Shown: positions 20,455-28,104 of the stretch, piece by piece | How the letters are laid out: each line of letters starts with the position of its first letter | Numbering within the stretch: position 1 is the stretch's first letter | Source of the DNA: Actinacidiphila paucisporea | GTDB lineage: Bacteria; Actinomycetota; Actinomycetes; Streptomycetales; Streptomycetaceae | Assembly (NCBI RefSeq): GCF_900142575.1 | Contig: NZ_FRBI01000006.1 | Location: 56,418 to 120,417 of the forward strand | DNA length: 64,000 bases | Reading direction: 5' to 3' | The notes under the pieces: generated by a model | Database searches by the model: none | What the model was told of the DNA's origin: nothing | The model's input: only the letters and a program-made list of their open reading frames with translations | Program-made: the position numbers and the translations under genes

Positions 20455-21426
20455 TCACACGGCGGTCAGCCGGCTGAAGGCGCCGCGGTAGTCGCTGGGG
20501 GTCAGGCCGACCCGGCGCAGCAGGTGCTGGCGCAGCGAGTCCGCCGTGCCCAGGCCACTGGCCCTGGCCACCTGGTCGATGGGCAGCGTGGTGGTCTCCA
20601 GCAGCTCGCGGGCCCGGTCCACGCGCTGGTGCAGCAGCCACTGCAGCGGGCTGAGCCCGGTCTCGGCGTGGAAGCGCCGGGTGAGGGTGCGCACGCTGAC
20701 CGCCGCGTGCCGGGCCAGGTCGGTGAGGGTGAGCGGCTGGTCGAGCCGGGTCATCGCCCACGCGCGGGTGTCGGCGAAGGACGTACCCGTCTCCGCGGGC
20801 AGCGGCGTCTCGGTGAACTGCGCCTGCCCGCCCGGCCGTACGGGCGCCACCAGGGCATGCCTGGCCACGCCGTTGGCGACGGCGGCGCCGAAGTCGGTGC
20901 GGATGATGTGCAGGCACAGGTCGATGCCCGCGGCGTATCCCGACGACGTCACCAGCTGGCCGTCCTGCACGAACAGGACGTCGGGCTGGACGTCGACGGC
21001 CGGGTAGCGGTCGGTGAACTCGCTGGTGTAGGTCCAGTACGTGGTCGCCCGGCGGCCGTCGAGCAGGCCCGCCTCGGCCAGCAGGAAGGCCCCGGTGCAG
21101 ATCGACGCGACGCGCTTGCCGGCCGCCGCGGCGGCCCGCAGCGCCGCGAGCACCCGCGGGTCGGGCTCCTCCTTGGAGCCGGTGCCCGCCACGATCACCG
21201 TGTCGGCCCGGTCCACGGCGTCGAGCCCGCTGCGGATCACCACGTCCGCGCCGCCGCTGGTGCGGACCACGCCGGGCTCGGGGGTGCACAACTCCACCTC
21301 GTAGCCGGGCTGTCCGTCCACCTCGACCTTGGCGAAGAGCATGTCGGGCACGGCGAGGTTGAACATCGACACCGGCTGGTGCCCGATGACCACGACGCGG
21401 TGCGGGCGGCGGGCTGCGACGGCCAT
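20455..21426 (-). CDS. GlxA-family transcriptional regulator (DJ-1/PfpI domain plus AraC HTH)
   Basis: This DNA-binding regulator (323 aa) has an N-terminal amidotransferase-like DJ-1/PfpI domain (residues 1-190, with SICTGAFLLAEAGLLDGRRA around the nucleophile-elbow cysteine) and a C-terminal AraC-type double HTH (LARHAAVSVRTLTRRFHAETG; VARASGLGTADSLRQHL). The ATG at 21426 is chosen over a longer frame because CGGAGG sits eight bases upstream. It diverges from the MFS exporter gene, a typical regulator-transporter pairing, so control of the exporter is likely. The ligand is unknown. Confidence 0.9.
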   Translation of the reverse strand: MAVAARRPHRVVVIGHQPVSMFNLAVPDMLFAKVEVDGQPGYEVELCTPEPGVVRTSGGADVVIRSGLDAVDRADTVIVAGTGSKEEPDPRVLAALRAAAAAGKRVASICTGAFLLAEAGLLDGRRATTYWTYTSEFTDRYPAVDVQPDVLFVQDGQLVTSSGYAAGIDLCLHIIRTDFGAAVANGVARHALVAPVRPGGQAQFTETPLPAETGTSFADTRAWAMTRLDQPLTLTDLARHAAVSVRTLTRRFHAETGLSPLQWLLHQRVDRARELLETTTLPIDQVARASGLGTADSLRQHLLRRVGLTPSDYRGAFSRLTAV

Positions 21427-21445
21427 GGCCAGAACCTCCGGGTGT

Positions 21446-21470
21446 TTGGCATTCCGGCCACTACTGTATG
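21446..21470. promoter_or_regulatory. Divergent regulator/exporter promoter with short inverted repeats
   Basis: The 41-71 bp between the GlxA-type gene and the MFS gene hold an AT-richer patch with overlapping inverted repeats: TGGC-N6-GCCA and GGCAT-N15-ATGCC. They are candidates for an operator of the divergent AraC-type regulator. No clean -35/-10 pair can be assigned. Confidence 0.35.
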
Positions 21471-21497
21471 CCCCGGGGCGCCGCCAGGCTGGTGGAC

Positions 21498-22874
21498 ATG
21501 TCACAGGACCTCACCGCACGCACCGGGCAACTCCCCTCCCCCACCCGGGATGCGGCGCCCGCCGGCCGCACCCTGGCCGCCGCGCTGCTCGGCTTCTTCC
21601 TCATCACCCTCGACGCCTCCGTGGTCAACGTGGCGCTGCCCGCGATCGGCGGCGACCTGCACGGCGGCCTGTCCGCGCTCCAGTGGGTGGTGGACGGCTA
21701 CACGCTGGCCTTCGCGGCGCTGATGCTGTCCACCGGCGCGCTGTCCGACCGGATCGGCGCGGGGCGGGCCTTCACCGGCGGCGTCGCGGTCTTCGCCGCC
21801 GCCTCGCTGGCCTGCGGTGCGGCGCCCGGGCTCGGCGTGCTGATCAGCGCCAGGGTCGTGCAGGGGGTGGCCGCCGCGGTGGTGCTGCCGTCCTCGCTCG
21901 CCCTGGTCAGGCAGGCCTACCCCGACGCCGCCCGGCGGGCCAGGGCGATCTCGCTGTGGGCGGTGGGCGGTTCGTCCGCCGTCGCGCTCGGCCCGGTCGC
22001 CGGCGGCGCGCTGACCACGGCGTGGAACTGGCGGGGCATCTTCCTGGTCAACCTCCCCTTCGCGGTGGTCGCCCTGCTGCTCACCTCCCGCACCGGGCCC
22101 GCGGAGCGCCGCCGGGCGCCGCTGGACGTCCCGGGCCAGCTCACCGCGGTGCTGGCGCTGGCCGCGCTGACCTTCGCGGTGGTCGAGGGCGGCGGCGCGG
22201 GGTGGGCGGCGGCGGGGGTGGCGGTCGTGGCGAGCGCGGCCTTCTTCGCCATCGAGTCCCGGCACCCGCACCCGGTGGTGCCGCTCGGCCTGTTCCGCAA
22301 CCCCGTCGTCACCGTCTCGATCGCGGCGGGCTCGGCGCTCAGCGTCGGCTTCTTCGGGATGTTCTTCGTCCTGGGCTTGTTCTTCCAGGAGGTGCGCGGG
22401 CAGTCCGCGCTCACCGCGGGGCTGATGTTCCTGCCGATGACGGTGCTGATCTCCACGGTCAACGTGATCTCCGGGCGCCTGAGCAACCGCTACGGCCCGC
22501 GGCTGCCGATGATCGCCGGCCAGCTCCTGATGGCCGCGGGCCTGCTCCTGCTGCTACCGGTCGGCGCCGGCACGCCGGCCGCGCTGCTGGCCTGCGCGAT
22601 GATCCCGCTGGGCCTGGGCGGCGCGCTGGCGGTCCCGCCGCTGACCGCCGCGGCGATGGGCGCCGTTCCCGCGGACCGCGCGGGCCTGGCGGCCGGCGTG
22701 CTCAACGCGGGCCGCCAGGTCGCGGGCGCCCTGAGCGTGGCCCTCTTCGGCTCGCTGGTCGCCGACAAGGCGCACTTCATGACCGGGATGCGCCTGAGCC
22801 TGCTGATCGCGGCCGCCCTCGTCTGCCTGACGGCCCTCGCGACGGCCGTGGCCCTGCGCCCGCAGCGCGCCTGA
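21498..22874 (+). CDS. MFS drug exporter of the DHA2 (EmrB/QacA, 14-TM) family
   Basis: This inner-membrane proton antiporter (458 aa) probably exports small toxic molecules. Motifs include LDASVVNVALPAIGGDL in the first span, the loop motif GALSDRIGAGR between spans 2 and 3, and about 14 hydrophobic segments. The start is uncertain: ATG 21498 (used here) places the first span at a normal distance; ATG 21468 would add ten residues. It is divergent from a GlxA-type regulator. The gene converges on the aldehyde dehydrogenase with 30 bp between the stops. Confidence 0.88.
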   Translation: MSQDLTARTGQLPSPTRDAAPAGRTLAAALLGFFLITLDASVVNVALPAIGGDLHGGLSALQWVVDGYTLAFAALMLSTGALSDRIGAGRAFTGGVAVFAAASLACGAAPGLGVLISARVVQGVAAAVVLPSSLALVRQAYPDAARRARAISLWAVGGSSAVALGPVAGGALTTAWNWRGIFLVNLPFAVVALLLTSRTGPAERRRAPLDVPGQLTAVLALAALTFAVVEGGGAGWAAAGVAVVASAAFFAIESRHPHPVVPLGLFRNPVVTVSIAAGSALSVGFFGMFFVLGLFFQEVRGQSALTAGLMFLPMTVLISTVNVISGRLSNRYGPRLPMIAGQLLMAAGLLLLLPVGAGTPAALLACAMIPLGLGGALAVPPLTAAAMGAVPADRAGLAAGVLNAGRQVAGALSVALFGSLVADKAHFMTGMRLSLLIAAALVCLTALATAVALRPQRA

Positions 22875-22904
22875 GGGACGGTGCCCCTCAGGCGGAGAAG
22901 CCGT

Positions 22905-24419
22905 CTAGGACAGCGTGCCGTCGACGCGGCGGGGGACGCCGAGGGGGTTGGCGTCGCGGAGTTCGAGGGGCAGCAGGGCCGGCGGGGTGTCCTGGTAGGC
23001 GACCGGGCGCAGCCAGCGTTCGATGGCGGTGGCGCCCACCGAGGTGGAGGTCGAGGTAGTCGCCGGGTAGGGGCCGCCGTGGTGCTGGGCGGGGGCGACC
23101 GCGACGCCGGTGGGCCAGCCGTCGACCAGGACGCGGCCGGCCAGCGCGGTGAGGCGGGCCAGCAGTGCCGCCGCGGACCCGCCCTCCTGCGCGGCCTCGG
23201 CGGAGCCGAGGTGGGCGGTCGCGGTGAGGTTGCCGGGGAGCCGGTCGAGGACGGCGGCCAGCTCGGCCGCGGACCCGTAGCGTACGACCACGGTCAGCGG
23301 CCCGAAGCACTCCTCGAGCAGCGACTCGTCGAGGTCGGGTGCCGCGACGGTGACGAAGCCGGGGCGCACCCCGGTCTCCCCCTCGCCCGCGGGGACGACC
23401 GGCGCGGACACGCCGGGCAGCGCGACGCGACTGGCGGCGCCCTTGAGGAAGTTGTCCCGCATGCGGGCGTCGAGCAGCACGCCGGGCGCCGCCTCGCCCG
23501 CGGCGGCGGTGAGCGCGGCCACCAGCCGGTCGCCGTCCTGCCCGGCCGGGGCGAGCACCAGGCCGGGCTTGGTGCAGAACTGCCCGACGCCGAGGGTGAA
23601 GGACCCGGCGAGCCCGGCGCCGATCTGCTCGGCCCGCTCTGCGGCGGCGTCCGGCGTGACGACGACGGGGTTCAGGCTGCCCAGCTCGCCGTAGAAGGGG
23701 ATGGGCTGCGGGCGGGCGGCCGCCGCGTCGTAGAGGGCGCGGCCGCCGGGGACGGAGCCGGTGAAGCCCGCGGCGGCGACCAGCGGGTGGCGTACCAGCT
23801 CGACGCCGGCCTGGAAGCCGTGCAGGGTCACCACGGTGTCGGCGGGCAGGCCGACGGACACGGCGGCGGCGCGCAGCAGTTCGGTGCACAGCGCGGAGGT
23901 GGCCGGGTGGTCGGGGTGCGCCTTGACCACGACCGGGCAGCCGGCGGCCAGCGCGCTGGCGGTGTCGCCGCCGGGGACGGAGAAGGCGAGCGGGAAGTTG
24001 CTGGCCGCGTAGACGGCGACGACGCCGAGCGGGATCTTCATCCGGCGCAGGTCGGGCCGCGGGATCGGCTGCGCGGCCGGGTCGGCGTGGTCGATGATCA
24101 CGTCGAGGAAGGCGCCCTCGTCCACGACCTCGGCGAAAGCCCGCAGCTGGTAGGCGGTACGGGCCAGCTCGCCGGTGAGCCGGGGCACGCCGAGCGCGGT
24201 CTCCGCGTCGGCGGCGGCGATGACGGCGGCGGCCGATTCCTCCAGCGCCCCGGCAGCGGCGCGCAGCAGCCGGGAGCGTACGCTGCGGTCGGCGAGGGCG
24301 GGGATCGCCCTGGCGGCGGCGCGGACGGCGGCGTCGACCTCGGCCGCCGTGGCCTCGACGGCGACCTGCTCGCGCTGCTTCCCGGTACGGGGGTCGACGC
24401 TCCAGACTGGGACTGCCAC
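22905..24419 (-). CDS. NADP-type aldehyde dehydrogenase, likely 2-oxoglutarate semialdehyde dehydrogenase
   Basis: This soluble dehydrogenase (504 aa) probably oxidises 2,5-dioxopentanoate to 2-oxoglutarate, the last step of oxidative uronate or pentose breakdown. The general base lies in FYGELGSLNP and the catalytic cysteine in VGQFCTKPG; the cofactor-binding region includes VYAASNFPLAFSVPGGD. The GTG at 24419 has GGAGG eight bases upstream. Divergent iclR and the nearby kdgD and uronate dehydrogenase genes support the assignment. Other aldehydes cannot be excluded. Confidence 0.85.
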   Translation of the reverse strand: MAVPVWSVDPRTGKQREQVAVEATAAEVDAAVRAAARAIPALADRSVRSRLLRAAAGALEESAAAVIAAADAETALGVPRLTGELARTAYQLRAFAEVVDEGAFLDVIIDHADPAAQPIPRPDLRRMKIPLGVVAVYAASNFPLAFSVPGGDTASALAAGCPVVVKAHPDHPATSALCTELLRAAAVSVGLPADTVVTLHGFQAGVELVRHPLVAAAGFTGSVPGGRALYDAAAARPQPIPFYGELGSLNPVVVTPDAAAERAEQIGAGLAGSFTLGVGQFCTKPGLVLAPAGQDGDRLVAALTAAAGEAAPGVLLDARMRDNFLKGAASRVALPGVSAPVVPAGEGETGVRPGFVTVAAPDLDESLLEECFGPLTVVVRYGSAAELAAVLDRLPGNLTATAHLGSAEAAQEGGSAAALLARLTALAGRVLVDGWPTGVAVAPAQHHGGPYPATTSTSTSVGATAIERWLRPVAYQDTPPALLPLELRDANPLGVPRRVDGTLS

Positions 24420-24462
24420 CGGAATAACCTCCACATTTCCGTACTGCACACCGTCGTCGTTC

Positions 24463-24492
24463 TCTATACTGAACAACGTCTTCAGATGTGAA
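24463..24492 (-). promoter_or_regulatory. Aldehyde dehydrogenase promoter with palindromic operator in the spacer
   Basis: On the minus strand TTCACA (24487-24492) and TATAGA (24463-24468) are 18 bases apart, a fair vegetative promoter 40-70 bases before the GTG start. The spacer contains a 17-bp inverted repeat, CTGAA-N7-TTCAG (24469-24485), ideally placed to block RNA polymerase. The divergent IclR protein is the obvious candidate binder; that is inference. Confidence 0.55.
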
Positions 24493-24547
24493 TCTCCAAG
24501 GGAGCCTACGTCCGGGCCTCCCGGCCGAACAAGAGGGGTCGAGCGCA

Positions 24548-25318
24548 ATGGGTGCTGCCGAGGGAGCCGGTTCCCAGGTCAAGTCCGCCGTCCGCACGGT
24601 GGAACTGCTGGAGTTCTTCGCCGGCCGGCCCGGTATGCACAGCCTGGCGTCCGTGCAGGAATCCGTCGGCTACCCCAAGTCCAGCCTCTACATGCTGCTG
24701 CGCACCCTGGTCGACCTCGGCTGGATCGAGACCGACGCGACCGGCACGCGGTACGGCATCGGCGTGCGCGCGCTGCTCGTCGGCACCTCCTACATCGACG
24801 GTGACGAGGTGGTGGCCGCGGCCCGGCCGACGCTGGACCGGATGTCGGACGACACCAGCGAGACCATCCACCTCGCGCGCCTCGACGGGACGAGCGTGGT
24901 CTACCTGGCGACCCGGCAGTCGCAGCACTACCTGCGCCCCTTCACCCGGGTCGGCCGGCGGCTGCCCGCCCACTCCACGTCACTGGGCAAGGCACTGCTC
25001 GCCACGTATACGGACGAGCAGGTGCGCAAGCTGCTGCCGGAGACGCTGGAGCCGCTCACCGAACACACCCACACCGACCGGGAGAAGCTGATCGCGGAGC
25101 TGGCGGTCATCCGCGAGCAGGGCTTCGCGGTGGACCGCGAGGAGAACACCCTGGGGCTGCGCTGCTTCGGCATCGCGGTCCCCTACCGGACGCCCGCGCG
25201 CGACGCGGTGAGCTGCTCGGTCCCGGTCGCCCGGCTCACCGGTGCGCACGAGCAGATGATCAAGGACGCGCTCTTCGACGCCCGCGACCGCCTGCTGCTC
25301 GCCACCAGGCGCCTGTGA
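24548..25318 (+). CDS. IclR-family transcriptional regulator
   Basis: This is a 256-residue regulator. The N-terminal winged HTH (about 10-75: KSAVRTVELLEFF, SLASVQESVGYPKSSLYMLLRTLV) is followed by the IclR effector domain (YLRPFTRVGRRLPAHSTSLGKALLA, LGLRCFGIAVPYR). The ATG at 24548 follows GAGGGG by nine bases; an upstream ATG at 24488 lies within the putative promoter of the divergent gene and is less likely. By position it probably controls the aldehyde dehydrogenase and perhaps the uronate genes 5 kb away. The ligand is unknown. Confidence 0.9.
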   Translation: MGAAEGAGSQVKSAVRTVELLEFFAGRPGMHSLASVQESVGYPKSSLYMLLRTLVDLGWIETDATGTRYGIGVRALLVGTSYIDGDEVVAAARPTLDRMSDDTSETIHLARLDGTSVVYLATRQSQHYLRPFTRVGRRLPAHSTSLGKALLATYTDEQVRKLLPETLEPLTEHTHTDREKLIAELAVIREQGFAVDREENTLGLRCFGIAVPYRTPARDAVSCSVPVARLTGAHEQMIKDALFDARDRLLLATRRL

Positions 25319-25324
25319 CCCCTG

Positions 25325-25341
25325 CCCCGGCGCCGCCGGGG
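25325..25341 (+). terminator. Short GC hairpin after iclR
   Basis: CCCCGGC-GCC-GCCGGGG forms a 7-bp stem directly after the iclR stop. A TAGGGT hexamer follows (25349-25354), seven bases before the methyltransferase ATG, so termination and a leaderless promoter may sit side by side. Confidence 0.4.
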
Positions 25342-25361
25342 GCCGCCGTAGGGTCGGCGGC

Positions 25362-26156
25362 ATGAGCACTCACGGGACCGGGTACGACCCGGAGCTGTAC
25401 GCGAGGCGGGCCGCCTCCTTCGGCGCGGTCGCCGCCGAATACGCCGCCCACCGGCCGGACTACCCGGCCGAGGCCGTCGCCTGGGCGCTGGCCCCCGCCG
25501 CCCGGGAGCGGGGCGCGGCCCTGCACGTGCTGGACCTGGCGGCCGGCACCGGCAAGCTGAGCGGCGGCCTGGTCGCGCTCGGGCACCGGGTGACGGCGGT
25601 GGAACCGGACCCGGCGATGCTCGACGAGCTGCGCCGCCAGGTGCCCGCGGCCACCGCCCTCGGCGGCTCCGCCGAGAGCATCCCGCTGCCGGACGCGTCG
25701 GTGGACGCGGTGCTGGTCGGGCAGGCGATCCACTGGTTCGACCAGGACAGGGCGCTGCCGGAGATCGCCCGGGTGCTGCGGCCGGGCGGCCCGCTGGCGA
25801 CGCTGTCCAACGCCGAGGACGACCGGGTGGAGTGGGTCGCCGGGCTCGCCGCGGTCTCGCCGACCCAGGTGTCGTACCTGGGCTGGGAGACCAATCCGAG
25901 CCGCAGGATCGCGCCGCACCCGGCCTTCTCCGCCGCGGTGGACGAGGACTTCCCGCACAGCATGCCGCGCACGATCGAGTCGCTGACCGCCACGGTGGCG
26001 ACGCACTCGCACATCCTGGTGATGGCGCCCGACGAGCGGGCGGCGGTGCTGGCGGGCATCGGGGACTACCTGCGCTCGCGCCCCGAGACGTCCGCGGGCG
26101 CGTTCGGCCTGCCGCTGGTGACCCGGGTGCAGCGCTGCGTGCGTGCCGGCGGCTGA
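25362..26156 (+). CDS. Class I SAM-dependent methyltransferase (UbiE-like)
   Basis: This cytoplasmic methyltransferase (264 aa) acts on an unknown substrate. The SAM loop is VLDLAAGTGKLSGGL (near residue 50), followed by the acidic strand end VTAVEPDP and the motif PDASVDAVLVGQAIHWF that is typical of the methyltransferase domain 11 group. The ATG at 25362 has a TAGGGT possible -10 seven bases upstream, suggesting a leaderless mRNA. Neighbours give no functional hint; it splits the uronate-related genes and looks unrelated to them. Confidence 0.85.
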   Translation: MSTHGTGYDPELYARRAASFGAVAAEYAAHRPDYPAEAVAWALAPAARERGAALHVLDLAAGTGKLSGGLVALGHRVTAVEPDPAMLDELRRQVPAATALGGSAESIPLPDASVDAVLVGQAIHWFDQDRALPEIARVLRPGGPLATLSNAEDDRVEWVAGLAAVSPTQVSYLGWETNPSRRIAPHPAFSAAVDEDFPHSMPRTIESLTATVATHSHILVMAPDERAAVLAGIGDYLRSRPETSAGAFGLPLVTRVQRCVRAGG

Positions 26157-26204
26157 TGCCACCGGCATCCCCGCGGTCACAGGCCGTCGACCAGCGGTTA
26201 CCAC

Positions 26205-26224
26205 GGGAAAGAAAGATGATTCCC
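26205..26224. promoter_or_regulatory. Inverted repeat upstream of the ECF sigma gene
   Basis: GGGAA-N10-TTCCC lies 80-100 bases upstream of the chosen sigma-factor start, in an AT-richer patch. A possible -10, TACGCT, is at 26254-26259, without a good -35. This may be an operator or an autoregulated promoter; the evidence is positional only. Confidence 0.3.
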
Positions 26225-26303
26225 GACCTCTGCCCATAGCCTTTCCCCGCTGCTACGCTCTCGCCGCGCCGTGGCAGGGAGGTCCGGGCAGGAAGAGGTG
26301 ATC

Positions 26304-27011
26304 GTGGGCACTGCCGTCGACGACGATGCCGCCGCGTTCCACGCGTTCTTCGAACGGCATTACGCCGAACTCGCCCGCCTCGCCCACCTGTTGACCGGCG
26401 AGGCGGACGCCGCCGACGACCTCGCGGCGGACGCCCTGGTGGCCCTGTGGCGGCGCTGGGACCGGGTGCGGACAGCCGACCACCCGGTGGCGTACGCCCG
26501 CGGCGTGGTGGCCAACCTGGCGCGTTCACGGATACGCAGCGCGATGCGCGAGCGGCGCCGGGTCGCCCTGTTCTGGTCGCAGCGCCCGGAACGCACCGAC
26601 GGGCCCGACCTGCCGGCGGTGCTCGACCTGCGCGAGGCGCTGCAGCGGCTGCCGTTCCGCAAACGGGCCTGCGTGGTGCTGCGGCACGCGTTCGACCTGT
26701 CGGAGCGCGACACGGCGGCGGCGCTGGGCATCTCGGTCGGCACGGTCAAGAGCCAGACCTCCCGCGGCATCGCGGAGTTGGAGAGGCTGCTCGAACCGTG
26801 GACCGCGGAAGCCGGTACGGTGCAGGAGGCCGGATCGGCGGCTGTACGCAGTCCCGCCGGTCCCGAACGCCTGCCGCGCGCCGCCCGACCGGCCGGCGCG
26901 GCCGGCGCGGCAAACGGCGCTGCGGGTGAAATCGGCCCGGGCGCACAGCGATTGCTGGGTGCGGCGGGTCCTGCGACTCGTGCTCGTACTCGTACGGGAC
27001 GGGGAATGTGA
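26304..27011 (+). CDS. ECF RNA polymerase sigma factor (SigE-like) with a 68-residue tail
   Basis: This alternative sigma factor is 235 aa from GTG 26304 (GAGG five bases upstream); earlier GTG codons at 26271 and 26298 are possible. Region 2 is seen as FHAFFERHYAELARLAHLLTG and DDLAADALVALWRRW, region 4 as LPFRKRACVVLRHAFDLSERDTAAALGISVGTVKSQTSRG. Sigma homology ends at LLEPW near residue 166. The rest is Ala/Gly/Arg-rich, and about 26 of its 70 codons end in A or T, against very few elsewhere, so it looks like recently captured non-coding sequence. It overlaps the next gene's ATG by one base. Confidence 0.85.
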   Translation: MGTAVDDDAAAFHAFFERHYAELARLAHLLTGEADAADDLAADALVALWRRWDRVRTADHPVAYARGVVANLARSRIRSAMRERRRVALFWSQRPERTDGPDLPAVLDLREALQRLPFRKRACVVLRHAFDLSERDTAAALGISVGTVKSQTSRGIAELERLLEPWTAEAGTVQEAGSAAVRSPAGPERLPRAARPAGAAGAANGAAGEIGPGAQRLLGAAGPATRARTRTGRGM

Positions 27012-27901
27012 TGACCGATCTGCCGGAGCGGCTGCGGAACGCGGCCGACGCCCACCGGCCCGACAGGGAACGGATGCTGGCCAGGGTCGAGCACGCGATG
27101 GCCGCCGACGACACCGGGCCGGGAGTGCACGACTCCCGCGCCAGGGGCTACGACCGGCCGCCCGCCGCGCCCTGGATGCGGGTGACCGCGGTGACGGCGG
27201 CGGTGGCGGGGGCGATCGGCATCGGCGGCCTCGCGGTGGGCGCCGTGACCGGCGACAGCCAGCCGACCGGCACGGTCGTCACGTCGGGCGGCACGGACGC
27301 CGCCACCTCGCAGGCCCCCGCGACCGGCGCCTCGGGCAGCGCGGGAACACGGGCGCCGGTGCCGCGGCACACCACAGCGGCCCCCGGGCACCGCAGGACC
27401 GTCGCCACCCCGCACGGCACGCCCGGCCGCAAGTCCCCGGTGGCGCCGAGCCCGCAGCCGCCGCCGGCCAGCTCGCCCGGGCCGTCCGGCGGCAACGACA
27501 CCGGCGGCCGGGCGCCGACCGCCGACGGCCCCCTGTCCTCCAACGGCGTCATCGCCCCCGCCAGCAACGACTACTGGACGCAGAGCGACGTCGACCTGAC
27601 GACGACCCAGCCGCTGACCTCGCTGACCGTGGAGCTGCGGATCGCCAGGAACAGCCACGAGACCAGCACCGGCTCGTGGACGTCGGTCCCGGACCGGACC
27701 GCCGCCCAGGTCACCGTGGAGGGCCAGTACCTGGTCTACCGCTGGACGCTGAACGCCGGGCAGACCCTCGCACCCGGCTCGTACACCTTCTCCGGCCAGT
27801 TCAACCACGACCAGGGGCAGGGCGGCACCGACGGCGACAGCTACACGGTCACCGCCGGGTACGGCTCGGGCGGCACGGCGAAGGTCGGCGGCATCTTCTG
27901 A
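27011..27901 (+). CDS. Single-span membrane protein paired with the sigma factor
   Basis: This 296-residue protein has no family I can name. Residues 1-55 are charged and cytoplasmic, 57-80 form one membrane span, 81-180 are a Thr/Ser/Pro-rich extracellular linker, and 180-296 form a compact, aromatic-rich beta domain (YWTQSDVDLTTTQPLTSL, YRWTLNAGQTLAPGSYTF). Translation is coupled to the sigma gene (TGATG). Topology and position suggest an anti-sigma or sensor role with an outer ligand-binding module, but there is no recognisable zinc-binding anti-sigma motif in the short cytoplasmic part. Confidence 0.7.
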   Translation: MTDLPERLRNAADAHRPDRERMLARVEHAMAADDTGPGVHDSRARGYDRPPAAPWMRVTAVTAAVAGAIGIGGLAVGAVTGDSQPTGTVVTSGGTDAATSQAPATGASGSAGTRAPVPRHTTAAPGHRRTVATPHGTPGRKSPVAPSPQPPPASSPGPSGGNDTGGRAPTADGPLSSNGVIAPASNDYWTQSDVDLTTTQPLTSLTVELRIARNSHETSTGSWTSVPDRTAAQVTVEGQYLVYRWTLNAGQTLAPGSYTFSGQFNHDQGQGGTDGDSYTVTAGYGSGGTAKVGGIF

Positions 27902-28104
27902 ACCGCCGGAAGCGCCCATGCGCGGGCCCTCCCGCGGTGCGTGGGGCACCGGGGGGTGGCGCCGGGAAATGTCCCGGAAATAAATTCGAGAACACGGCAA
28001 CCTCCCGTGCACCGGTGGCGACTTGGGTATGCACCATCCTCCTGGCTCACCCGACCGGTGATGCTCCGGGGCGCGGCGGTACCCCCATGATCGCCGCGCT
28101 CCGG

